Assembly: GCA_039177555.1 (NCBI GenBank)
Contig: JBCDFV010000008.1
Span: forward strand, 62,001-126,000
From: JANQGH01 sp039177555
GTDB lineage: Bacteria; Pseudomonadota; Alphaproteobacteria; DSM-16000; Inquilinaceae
Direction of reading: 5' to 3'
Length of the DNA stretch: 64,000 nt
The position numbers and the translations under genes were made by a program. Of the stretch, positions 18,740-26,828 are shown piece by piece. How positions within the stretch are numbered: position 1 is the first letter of the stretch; each line of letters opens with the position of its first letter. The notes beneath the pieces were generated by a model. That model did no database searches, was not told where the DNA came from, and saw only the letters and a list, made by a program, of their open reading frames with translations.

Positions 18740-19519
18740 ATGGGCAACAGCGTGGATCTCAACGCCGATCTCGGCGAATCGTTCGGCGATTGGCGGATGG
18801 GCGACGACGAGGCGATCTTGAAGATCGTCAGCAGCGCCAATGTCGCCTGCGGCTTTCACGCCGGCGATCCCTTGATCATGGCCGACACGGTCAAGCGCGC
18901 GAAGGTCGAGGGCGTGGCCATTGGCGCCCATCCCGGCTATCGCGACCTGTGGGGGTTTGGCCGTCGTGCGTTGCCCGGCGAGAAGCCGGCGGATCTGGTT
19001 TGGCACGTGACCTATCAGATCGGCGCGCTTGCCGCGATCGCGGCCGCGCTCGATCATCCTATCGGCCATGTGAAGGCCCACGGCGCGCTGTCGAATCGGG
19101 CGATGGCGGATCGTCCGGTCGCCGATGCCATCGGTCAGGCGATTGCCCAAACCGATCCGAAGCTGGTGTGGTACGTGTTGCCGGCGACCGAGCTTGAGGC
19201 GGCGGCCGAGGCCTCGGGCGGGCCGCTGGCCCGCGAGATCTTCGCCGACCGCGCTTACGAAGATGACGGCAGCCTGGTTTCGCGCGCCAAACCCGGATCG
19301 GTTCTGCACGATGCGGCGGTGGCGGCCGACCGGGTGCTGGCCATGGTCGAAGAGGGGGCGGTTACCTCGATCAACGGCGTCAAGGTGCCGGTTGCCATCG
19401 ATACAATCTGCGTTCATGGCGACACGCCCGGCGCGGTCGCCTTGGCCGACCGGGTACGCAATCGCCTCGAACAAGGCGGCTGGACCGTGGCCTGTCGCAA
19501 CCATGCGATCGCGGCGTGA
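18740..19519 (+). CDS. pxpA: 5-oxoprolinase subunit A (LamB/YcsF family)
   Basis: 259 residues from the ATG at 18740, which places the family opening (SVDLNADLGESFGDWRMGDDEAI) at the N-terminus. Further signatures are SSANVACGFHAGDPLIM, GAHPGYRDLWGFGRR, HVKAHGALSNRAM and the C-terminal TICVHGDTPGAVALADRVRN. It supplies the third subunit for ATP-dependent conversion of 5-oxoproline to glutamate. Its ribosome site is weak. Separation from pxpBC onto the opposite strand is less usual than a pxpBCA operon. Confidence 0.9.
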   Translation: MGNSVDLNADLGESFGDWRMGDDEAILKIVSSANVACGFHAGDPLIMADTVKRAKVEGVAIGAHPGYRDLWGFGRRALPGEKPADLVWHVTYQIGALAAIAAALDHPIGHVKAHGALSNRAMADRPVADAIGQAIAQTDPKLVWYVLPATELEAAAEASGGPLAREIFADRAYEDDGSLVSRAKPGSVLHDAAVAADRVLAMVEEGAVTSINGVKVPVAIDTICVHGDTPGAVALADRVRNRLEQGGWTVACRNHAIAA

Positions 19520-19596
19520 CCCGGTCGGCTCTTGTACATTCACCAACCTGCAGCACTTCGATGCCATCATCGGCTTGCCCTAGGTTTGACCCAACT

Positions 19597-19619
19597 GGCA
19601 TCGTAGTTTCGGCGATGCC
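19597..19619. terminator. Hairpin between pxpA and the PPC-repeat gene
   Basis: GGCATCG (19597-19603) and CGATGCC (19613-19619) pair across a 9-base loop. The hairpin lies about 80 bases past the pxpA stop and 40 bases before the next start codon. It could end pxpA or lie in the leader of the downstream gene; no T-run follows. Confidence 0.3.
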
Positions 19620-19656
19620 GCTAAGTTCATGACAGCATCTCAGGGAGGATAGGTCC

Positions 19657-22600
19657 GTGCGGTTACAACTCGCAGTGGGAACAGCATTGACGTGGTCGAT
19701 GACGGTGGCCGTGCCGGCGTTGGCGCAGGGGACAGGCGATACGGCGGCGGACCCGATTCCGCTGATCTTGGGCGAACAGGTCATCGGTCAGATCCAAGAC
19801 GCCGGCGATGCTGAATGGTTTCGGGTTCAACTTGATGCCGGCCAGACCTATGCATTCGATGTTCAGGGTCAGGCCTCCAACGCAGGCACGCTTGGCGACC
19901 CGTTGGCCGTCTTGATGGATTCCGCACAGAACGAAGTGGCGCGCGACGATGACGGCGGCGATGGCCTGGATGCCAGCCTGGTCTTCACGCCAGAGACGAC
20001 CGCCGACTACCTGCTTTCCGTTAGTGCGTTCGGCAGCGCGACCGGCGACTTCTTGCTGACGTTCTCACAAGGCTTCACGGCGTCGGAGGTGGCGGCGCCG
20101 ACAGACGACTTCGCGGACACGCCCGCCACGTTGGGGCAGCTGACCCTTGGCGGCAATTCGTATGGCGAGCTCGAAACCTCCGGTGACGGCGATTGGTTCG
20201 CGATCTATCTGCAGCCCGGCCAACAGATCCTGATCGATTTGGAAGGCGCGCCGACAAATCAAGGAACGCTGGCCGATCCGCTGGTCGCGGTCTACGACGC
20301 AAACGGCGTCCAACTCGATCGCGACGACGATGGCGGCGAGGGCCTGAACAGCCAGCTCGCTTTCACCGCCCCTGAGGCGGGTACCTACTATGTCGGCGCC
20401 GGCGCCTTTGGCAGCGCGACCGGCTCTTACCGGCTGTCGGCGGCGGCGCAGGGCGACATCGCGGACGCTACGCCGGCCCAGGCACCGTTAACGTCCGCCG
20501 CCGATGACCATCCGGCGAATACGGCCACCGGCGGCCGCCTGACGGTGGGCGGCAGCGTGAACGGCAACCTGGAAAGCGACGGCGACGAGGACTGGTTCGC
20601 GATCGACCTGTCCCAGGGCCAGCGGGTGATCTTCGATCTCGAAGGCAATCCGACGGGCCAAGGCACGCTCAGCGATCCCTACCTGACGATCTACGACGCA
20701 GCGGGCAACGAGATCGATCGCAATGACGATGGCGGCGACGGCCTCAACAGCCAGCTCGACTTCACGGCGCCAAGCGCCGGCACATACTATGTCGAAGCGC
20801 GCGGTTTTGCGGGCAACAGCGGCACTTATCGCCTGTCCGCCCAACAGGGCCTGCAAGCAGTTCAGCCGATCCAGCCGCCGGTGGCCGACGCGGCAGATGA
20901 CTACCCGGGCGGGCCGGAGACAATCGGTCGGTTGGACCTGGGCGGCAGCGTCAGCGGCAATCTGGAAGCCGCCAACGACACCGACTGGTTCGCCATCAAT
21001 CTGTCCCAGGATCAGACGGTCGTTTTGAACCTCGAAGGCAACCCGACCGGGCAGGGAACACTAAGCGATCCCTATCTGACCGTCTTTGACTTCGGCGGCA
21101 ACGAGCTTGACCGCGATGATGATGGTGGCGACGGTTTCAACAGCCGTCTGGAGTTCACGCCACCCTCCACGGGTACCTTCTACGTCGAGGCGCGCGGCTT
21201 CGGCGGAGACTCCGGAACCTATCGACTTTCTGCACAGGCGGCCGCACCTCAAGCGCCGACGGTCGTGGACGACTATTCCAGTGACACAGCGACCGCAGGC
21301 CAGATCGGCGTTGGCGGCAGTGTCTTTGGAAATCTGGAGGAAGCCAGCGACGAGGATTGGTTCGCCATTTCTCTGTCCCAGGGTCAAACGGTCATTTTCG
21401 ACCTTCAGGGCGAGGATACCGGTCAGGGCACGCTGTCCGATCCGTATCTGACGATCTTCGACCAGTTCGGTAACCAGGTCGATAGCAACGACGACGGTGG
21501 CTCGGGCTACAACAGCCAGCTCACCTTCACCGCGCCGGCCTCGGGTGTCTACTTCGTTGAGGCGCGGGGCTTTGCCGGTGCCAGCGGCACCTACCTGCTC
21601 TCCGCGGCGCCAGGTGCGACGGCTCCGCCGCCTGTCGCGGACGACTACCCGGCCGATCCGTCGACGCCAGGCTTCGTCGGGGTTGACGGCTTTGCCACCG
21701 GCGTCATCGAACAGGCCGACGACGCTGATTGGTTCGCACTCCAACTCGCGGCTGGGCAGACGGTCGATCTGTCGCTTGAAGGATCGGCCACCGGCGGCGG
21801 GAATTTGAACGACCCGCTGATGGTGGTCTACGACCAGTTCGGCAATCAGATCGACCGCAACGATGATGGCGGCGAGGGGCTGAACAGCTTCTTGTCGTTC
21901 ACCGCGCCGGCCGCCGGTACCTATTATGTCTCGGCCGAAGCCTTCAGCTCATCCACGGGCAGCTATACGCTCTATGTGGACGGCGCGGCGCCGGCACAGG
22001 TCGGTGGCAAAGGCCCCAGCGACGACTACGCCAGCGACGCCTCGACCACCGGCTTCCTGTCCGTCGGCAGCGTCGTGTCCGGCGATATTGAGCAGATCGA
22101 CGACACGGACTGGTTCGCCATCCAGCTTAGCGCCGGTCAGGCGATCGACGTGTCGCTGGAAGGCCAGCCGACCGGGGCGGGGACGCTGCCTGATCCGGTG
22201 TTGGCGATCTTCGATCAGTTCGGCAACGAAGTCGCCTACAACGATGATGGCGGCGAGAGCTGGAACAGCCTGCTGACCTTTATCGCGCCCTCCGCCGGCA
22301 CCTACTATCTGTCGGCGGAAGGCTTTGGCGAAAACACGGGCACTTATCTGCTGTCCGTCATGCCCGGCCAGCCGGACGACTACCCTGCCGACATGTCGAC
22401 CACCGGTTTCGTGGGCATTGGCCGGCCGGCTTCGGGCTCGATCGACACTCCGGGCGATACCGACTGGTTTGCGGTGAACCTGAACGCCGGGCAGCCTGTC
22501 ATCATTCGCCAACTCGGCAACTCGGCCGGCGGCGGCTCGTTGCAAGACCCGTATCTGGAGCTCTATGACGGCAATAGCCAGTTCATCGACAGCAACGACG

Positions 22601-23103
22601 ATGATGGCGAAAGCTTGAACTCGGCAATCGCGTTCACGCCGTGGATGTCCGGTACGCACTACATCGCGGCCGGCGCTTTCTCCGACTATACGGGCAGCTA
22701 CACCCTGACCGTCGAGGTTGGTGCGCCGGTCGTCCGCGACGACTATGCCTCGGACACCTCGACCGTCGGCCAGGCGCAGGTCAACGGCACGGTCTATGGC
22801 GAGCTGGAAAGCCCGAATGACGAGGATTGGTTCTGGATCCAGCTGCAACCCGGCAACTACGTCATCGATCTGGAAGGGCAGGCAACGGGCATGGGGTCGC
22901 TGAACGATCCGTACCTGGTGCTGTACAATGCCCAGGGCTTTGAAATCGACCGTAACGACGATGGCGGCCAGAACCTGAACAGCCAGTTGCGGCTGTCCGT
23001 CGGTGCGCCCGCGACCTACTATATCGGCGCCGGCGCCTTTGGCAGTGGGGTGGGCACCTATGCCCTGACCGTCACCAGCACTGGCGGTGGCGGCGGCAAG
23101 TAA
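19657..23103 (+). CDS. Secreted protein of nine tandem PPC-like domains
   Basis: 1148 residues from a GTG start preceded by AGGGAGGA. A signal peptide ends VPALAQ. The rest is nine units of about 110-125 residues. Most open with DDYxxD-TxTxG, then give a strand with DWFAIxLxxGQ, an LEGxxTGxGTLxDP segment, an acidic DRNDDGGxGLNSxLxF loop and AGTYYVxAxxFGxxTGxYxLS. This is the bacterial pre-peptidase C-terminal (PPC) fold, normally appended to secreted proteases; the acidic loop is a plausible calcium site. No catalytic domain, anchor or cysteine pairs are visible. Units three to five are the most alike. It stands alone before a strong terminator. Confidence 0.85.
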   Translation: MRLQLAVGTALTWSMTVAVPALAQGTGDTAADPIPLILGEQVIGQIQDAGDAEWFRVQLDAGQTYAFDVQGQASNAGTLGDPLAVLMDSAQNEVARDDDGGDGLDASLVFTPETTADYLLSVSAFGSATGDFLLTFSQGFTASEVAAPTDDFADTPATLGQLTLGGNSYGELETSGDGDWFAIYLQPGQQILIDLEGAPTNQGTLADPLVAVYDANGVQLDRDDDGGEGLNSQLAFTAPEAGTYYVGAGAFGSATGSYRLSAAAQGDIADATPAQAPLTSAADDHPANTATGGRLTVGGSVNGNLESDGDEDWFAIDLSQGQRVIFDLEGNPTGQGTLSDPYLTIYDAAGNEIDRNDDGGDGLNSQLDFTAPSAGTYYVEARGFAGNSGTYRLSAQQGLQAVQPIQPPVADAADDYPGGPETIGRLDLGGSVSGNLEAANDTDWFAINLSQDQTVVLNLEGNPTGQGTLSDPYLTVFDFGGNELDRDDDGGDGFNSRLEFTPPSTGTFYVEARGFGGDSGTYRLSAQAAAPQAPTVVDDYSSDTATAGQIGVGGSVFGNLEEASDEDWFAISLSQGQTVIFDLQGEDTGQGTLSDPYLTIFDQFGNQVDSNDDGGSGYNSQLTFTAPASGVYFVEARGFAGASGTYLLSAAPGATAPPPVADDYPADPSTPGFVGVDGFATGVIEQADDADWFALQLAAGQTVDLSLEGSATGGGNLNDPLMVVYDQFGNQIDRNDDGGEGLNSFLSFTAPAAGTYYVSAEAFSSSTGSYTLYVDGAAPAQVGGKGPSDDYASDASTTGFLSVGSVVSGDIEQIDDTDWFAIQLSAGQAIDVSLEGQPTGAGTLPDPVLAIFDQFGNEVAYNDDGGESWNSLLTFIAPSAGTYYLSAEGFGENTGTYLLSVMPGQPDDYPADMSTTGFVGIGRPASGSIDTPGDTDWFAVNLNAGQPVIIRQLGNSAGGGSLQDPYLELYDGNSQFIDSNDDDGESLNSAIAFTPWMSGTHYIAAGAFSDYTGSYTLTVEVGAPVVRDDYASDTSTVGQAQVNGTVYGELESPNDEDWFWIQLQPGNYVIDLEGQATGMGSLNDPYLVLYNAQGFEIDRNDDGGQNLNSQLRLSVGAPATYYIGAGAFGSGVGTYALTVTSTGGGGGK

Positions 23104-23127
23104 TCCGGCACCATCGAACCTGGCATG

Positions 23128-23156
23128 CGGGGACGGTCTCTAACCGTCCCCGTTTT
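23128..23156 (+). terminator. Rho-independent terminator of the PPC-repeat gene
   Basis: A perfect 10-bp stem, CGGGGACGGT (23128-23137) with ACCGTCCCCG (23143-23152), closes a 5-base loop and is followed by TTTT. It lies 24 bases after the stop codon. Confidence 0.85.
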
Positions 23157-23204
23157 GCTGTGATATAGCAGGGTCATCGATATCCCGCTGATCCGACACG
23201 TTTC

Positions 23205-24878
23205 ATGAGCAACTCTCTATGCACCGGTGCCGAACTGCTGGTCGACGGTTTGGTGACCAACGGTGCTGATCTTGTGTTCGGCGTCCCTGGCGAAAGCTAT
23301 CTCGCCGTTTTGGACGCGCTTTACGACCGTCGCGACGCGCTGCGCTTCATCACCTGCCGGCAAGAGGGCGGGGCGGCCAACATGGCCGACGCCTACGCCA
23401 AACTGACCGGCCGCCCGGGCATCTGCATGGTGACGCGTGGGCCCGGCGCCACGAACGCCTCGATTGGCATCCACACCGCCTTTCAGGATTCCAGCCCGGT
23501 CATCCTGTTCATCGGCCAGGTCGGCCGCGACATGATGGAACGCGAGGCGTTTCAAGAGGTCGACTATCGTCGCATGTTCGGGCCGATGGCCAAATGGGTC
23601 GCCCAGATCGACAGCGCCGACCGGGTGCCGGAATTCGTCTCGCGGGCGTTCCATACCGCGACGTCGGGACGACCCGGGCCGGTGGTTCTGGCTCTGCCCG
23701 AAGACATGCTGCGCGATCGCGCGCCCGCGCAGACGCTGCGCCCCCACCAGCCAAGCCAGGCAAGCCCGTCCGACGCATCCATCGCGGAGTTGCGGGCGCG
23801 ACTGTCGAAGGCGGAACGGCCTCTGGCCCTGCTCGGCGGTGGCACGTGGACGCCTGAGGCGGTCGATGACATCGCCGCGTTCGTGCATTCGAACAGTTTG
23901 CCCGTCGCTTGCTCTTTCAGGGCCATGGACTGTTTCGACAATCGCGATCCGCACTATATCGGCCAGGTCGGTCTAGGCCTGAACTCGGCCCTGGCCGACC
24001 GGCTTCGGCAGGCCGACCTGCTCTTGGCCATCGGCCCCCGTTTGGGCGAGATCACGACCGCCGGCTACAGCCATCTGTCGGTACCAGCGCCCGATCAATC
24101 CCTGGTTCACATCCATCCCGGGGCTGAGGAGTTGAACCGGGTCTACCAGGCCGATCTGGCGATTGTGTCCGGCATGCCGCAGGCGGCGGCGGCCCTGCGC
24201 CGGATGGTACCGGTCGACGGCTCCGCGTGGGCAGCGTGGCGTTCGGCGGCCCGCGCGGACCAGCAGGCCTTCTTTGAGCCAACCGATGTTCCAGGCCAGG
24301 TCAATCTGGGTACAGTCGTCCGGCATGTCTCCGACACCGTGCCTGACGACGCGGTAATCACGACCGGAGCCGGCAATTACGCCGCCTTTGTCGGACGTTT
24401 CTACCAGTATCGCCGCTATCGAACGCTGTTGGGTCCGACCAGCGGCGCGATGGGCTACGGTGTTCCCTCCGCCGTGGCCGCCAAGATCGCCAAGCCGGAG
24501 CGCACGGTGGTCAGCTTCAACGGCGATGGCTGCTTCCTGATGAACGGCCAGGAACTGGCCACGGCCGTACAATACGATGCGCCGGTGGCGTTCATCGTCG
24601 CGAACAACGCCACCTACGGCACCATCCGCATGCATCAGGAAAGGGACTACCCCGATCGCGTTTTGGGCACCGACCTCCGGAACCCGGATTTCGCTGCCCT
24701 GGCGGCCGCCTATGGTGCCTGGTCGACTAGGGTAGACAAGACCGAGGATTTCCCGGCGGCGTTCGACGCCGCGCTCGCCGCCGGCCGGCCCGCCCTGATC
24801 GAACTGACCATCGATCCCGAGGCGATTTCGCCCTCTGTCACGCTTAGCGCGATCAGAGGCGCAGGCACGGCTTCGTGA
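23205..24878 (+). CDS. Thiamine diphosphate-dependent enzyme of the acetolactate synthase family
   Basis: 557 residues in the usual three-domain order. The N-terminal Pyr domain carries the catalytic glutamate in VFGVPGESYLAVLDAL, with RQEGGAANMADAYAKLTGRPG and TRGPGATNASIGIHTAFQDSSP. A central Rossmann-like domain spans about residues 195-330. The C-terminal PP domain has the ThDP/Mg motif from GDGCFLMNGQELATA to IVANN. There is no adjacent IlvN regulatory subunit, so a catabolic or decarboxylase role is as likely as branched-chain synthesis. It precedes a cupin and a 2-hydroxyacid dehydrogenase on the same strand. Substrate not assigned. Confidence 0.85.
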   Translation: MSNSLCTGAELLVDGLVTNGADLVFGVPGESYLAVLDALYDRRDALRFITCRQEGGAANMADAYAKLTGRPGICMVTRGPGATNASIGIHTAFQDSSPVILFIGQVGRDMMEREAFQEVDYRRMFGPMAKWVAQIDSADRVPEFVSRAFHTATSGRPGPVVLALPEDMLRDRAPAQTLRPHQPSQASPSDASIAELRARLSKAERPLALLGGGTWTPEAVDDIAAFVHSNSLPVACSFRAMDCFDNRDPHYIGQVGLGLNSALADRLRQADLLLAIGPRLGEITTAGYSHLSVPAPDQSLVHIHPGAEELNRVYQADLAIVSGMPQAAAALRRMVPVDGSAWAAWRSAARADQQAFFEPTDVPGQVNLGTVVRHVSDTVPDDAVITTGAGNYAAFVGRFYQYRRYRTLLGPTSGAMGYGVPSAVAAKIAKPERTVVSFNGDGCFLMNGQELATAVQYDAPVAFIVANNATYGTIRMHQERDYPDRVLGTDLRNPDFAALAAAYGAWSTRVDKTEDFPAAFDAALAAGRPALIELTIDPEAISPSVTLSAIRGAGTAS

Positions 24879-25247
24879 CGTAGTCTTAGCCGCGCATCCA
24901 ACCGAAACTCTCTGCCGTTGGCACGGACGGCCGGTATTCGCAGCCGACCCAGCACCGATTACCGATGCTGTCCAGATGGTCGAACAAGACGTGCCGGTCG
25001 AGCGGCAGCCTTCGCGCCGGGCACGGTAGCCGAGGCATGCCCAACTTGACCACAGAGTCCGACGAGTGCCAATCGCCTTTGCCTGCGGTTGATCGTGCTC
25101 TGTTACGTTTTTTGGACAGTGCCGGCGTTTCGTCGCGGCGGCAGGGCGAATCCCCCGTATGATCAACGGCTACCGCCGAGGCCCCTGCAAAGAGGGGCCG
25201 ACCCTGCGACAGCACAGCCAAATGGTAGAAGAGGGAGCACCCGAACC
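24879..25247. other. 369-base spacer with one candidate small ORF
   Basis: This gap separates the ThDP enzyme gene from the cupin gene. I see no terminator hairpin, RNA gene or repeat in it. The cupin ribosome site (GAGGGAGC) is at its right end. Its left half contains a 50-codon leftward reading frame, listed separately. Confidence 0.6.
24886..25038 (-). CDS. Candidate 50-residue protein, cysteine-containing
   Basis: The frame from the ATG at 25038 encodes 50 residues, with a CWVGC motif and an earlier LPCPARRLPLDRH stretch. Most third codon positions are G or C, like the neighbouring real genes, which favours coding. Against it are the lack of a clear ribosome site and the absence of any family I recognise. 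No transmembrane segment or signal peptide is present. A CxxxC pair might bind a metal, but this is speculative. Confidence 0.3.
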   Translation of the reverse strand: MPRLPCPARRLPLDRHVLFDHLDSIGNRCWVGCEYRPSVPTAESFGWMRG

Positions 25248-25700
25248 ATGAGCAAGGACCTCGCAAAAGGCATCACCCGCGACGGCACGGGCCAGGACGG
25301 CAAGACCTGGAACATCCTGGGCCAGACCTATTACCCGAAGGCGGCGTGCGACAGTGCCTTTGCCTTCGAGACCAACAGCGAACCGGGACAGTTCGTGCCG
25401 GTGCACGTCCATCCCACCCAGGACGAGTTCATTCTCGTGCAGGAGGGAACCTTGGACCTGAAGCTGGATGGCGAATGGGTGCGGGCCAGAGAGGGCGATT
25501 TGGTGCGCATGCCGCGCGGTATCCCGCATGGCTATTTCAACAAGTCCGACAAGCCCGCACGGGCGCTGTTCTGGGTCTCGCCGGCCCGCAAGCTGGAGGC
25601 GCTGTTCGACCGGATCGACAATCTCACCGACCCGGAGGAGGTCGTGAAGATATCGGCCGACCATGAGGTCGACTTCCTGCCACCCGACGCGAACGATTAA
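25248..25700 (+). CDS. Single-domain cupin protein
   Basis: 150 residues from the ATG at 25248, preceded by GAGGGAGC. The cupin core has metal-ligand histidines in VPVHVHPTQDEFILVQEG (motif 1) and a second motif in GDLVRMPRGIPHGYFN. The small beta-barrel could be an isomerase, dioxygenase or sensor; nothing in the sequence decides. It lies between a ThDP enzyme and a 2-hydroxyacid dehydrogenase on the same strand, but gaps of 369 and 141 bases argue against tight operon coupling. Confidence 0.75.
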   Translation: MSKDLAKGITRDGTGQDGKTWNILGQTYYPKAACDSAFAFETNSEPGQFVPVHVHPTQDEFILVQEGTLDLKLDGEWVRAREGDLVRMPRGIPHGYFNKSDKPARALFWVSPARKLEALFDRIDNLTDPEEVVKISADHEVDFLPPDAND

Positions 25701-25841
25701 CCGCACTCCCAGTACCCGTCTCGGCGGACTGCAGAAGCGCCCAATGCGCTGAACGGTCTTCTGTGTTATCGCTGAAGTCTCAGCCCGGCCCTCAGCCAAC
25801 CCAACGGCACGGTCAGGCGATTTTCCGGCCGGAGAGCGTAG

Positions 25842-26783
25842 ATGTCCAAGCCTCACCTTCTTGTCATCGGTCCCTTTCCCGATGCCGACCTTCAGCCGCT
25901 GGAGCGGGATTTCAACGCTCACAAATACTGGTTGGCCGAGGACCGTGACGCGTTTGTCGCAGAGCGGGCGGACATCATCCGCGGCATCGCGACGCGCGGT
26001 GATCGCGGGGCGGGGCGATCGCTGATGGAAGCCTTGCCAAACCTAGAAATCATCGCGAACTACGGCGTCGGCTTCGACGCCGTCGACATCGACTGCGCGC
26101 GCGAACGCGGCGTCCGGGTGACCAACACGCCGGACGTGCTAACCGAAGACGTGGCGGATTTTGGCTTTGCGCTGCTTTTGGCTGTCGCGCGCCAGATCCC
26201 GCGCGGCGACAGCCACGTTCGATTGGGCAAATGGCCCGATGGTCCGATGCCGCTGGGCGCCCGGCTCTTTGGCAAGAGGCTGGGCATCGTCGGACTGGGC
26301 AGAATTGGGTCAGCCGTGGCAAGACGCGCCGTCGCCTTCGACATGTCGATCGCCTATCACGACATCGCCCGGCGTGACGACCAGCCGTACCGTTATGTCG
26401 ATGATCTGGCGGCGTTGGCGCGGGAAAGCGACTTTCTGATCGTCACCGTCGCCGGCGGTGCCGGCAGCGCCAAGATCGTCAACGCCGACGTCCTGAATGC
26501 GCTGGGCCCATCGGGGTTTCTGGTCAACATCTCCCGTGGCAGCACCGTCGACCAAGCCGCACTCTTAGATGCGCTGGAAAACGGCAGGATTGCCGGCGCC
26601 GCCCTGGATGTCTTCGAGGTCGAGCCAATGAACGACCCGCGGTTCAACGTATTGGAGAATGTGGTCCTTCAACCGCACCAGGCCAGTGCCACAGTCGAGA
26701 CACGCCAGGCGATGGGCCAGCTCATGCGCGACAATCTTGCCGCCCATTTCGCTGGCCGACCGCTGCTGACCCCGGTGGTGTGA
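25842..26783 (+). CDS. D-isomer-specific 2-hydroxyacid dehydrogenase
   Basis: 313 residues with GGAGAG just upstream of the ATG. It interconverts a 2-keto acid and its D-2-hydroxy acid with NAD(P)H. The nucleotide-binding motif is GIVGLGRIGSAVARRA. The catalytic arginine is in NISRGSTVD, the glutamate in LDVFEVEP and the histidine in QPHQASAT. The catalytic-domain segment NYGVGFDAVDIDCARERGV is the form seen in the glyoxylate/hydroxypyruvate reductase branch. The substrate is not certain. Confidence 0.88.
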   Translation: MSKPHLLVIGPFPDADLQPLERDFNAHKYWLAEDRDAFVAERADIIRGIATRGDRGAGRSLMEALPNLEIIANYGVGFDAVDIDCARERGVRVTNTPDVLTEDVADFGFALLLAVARQIPRGDSHVRLGKWPDGPMPLGARLFGKRLGIVGLGRIGSAVARRAVAFDMSIAYHDIARRDDQPYRYVDDLAALARESDFLIVTVAGGAGSAKIVNADVLNALGPSGFLVNISRGSTVDQAALLDALENGRIAGAALDVFEVEPMNDPRFNVLENVVLQPHQASATVETRQAMGQLMRDNLAAHFAGRPLLTPVV

Positions 26784-26805
26784 CCGCCACCGGCCTCCGG
26801 TGCGG
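26784..26805. terminator. Hairpin between convergent genes
   Basis: CCGCCACCGG and CCGGTGCGG pair with one bulged base around a 3-base loop. It starts right after the dehydrogenase stop and lies 24 bases from the end of the convergent outer-membrane protein gene. No T-run. Confidence 0.35.
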
Positions 26806-26828
26806 ACTTGGCGACCGGCGGTCGGAGG

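Noticed and set aside
20500..23050. Repeats suggesting a CRISPR or satellite array
   Set aside because: The repetition is protein-coding PPC-like units of more than 300 bases, with no short identical repeats and spacers.
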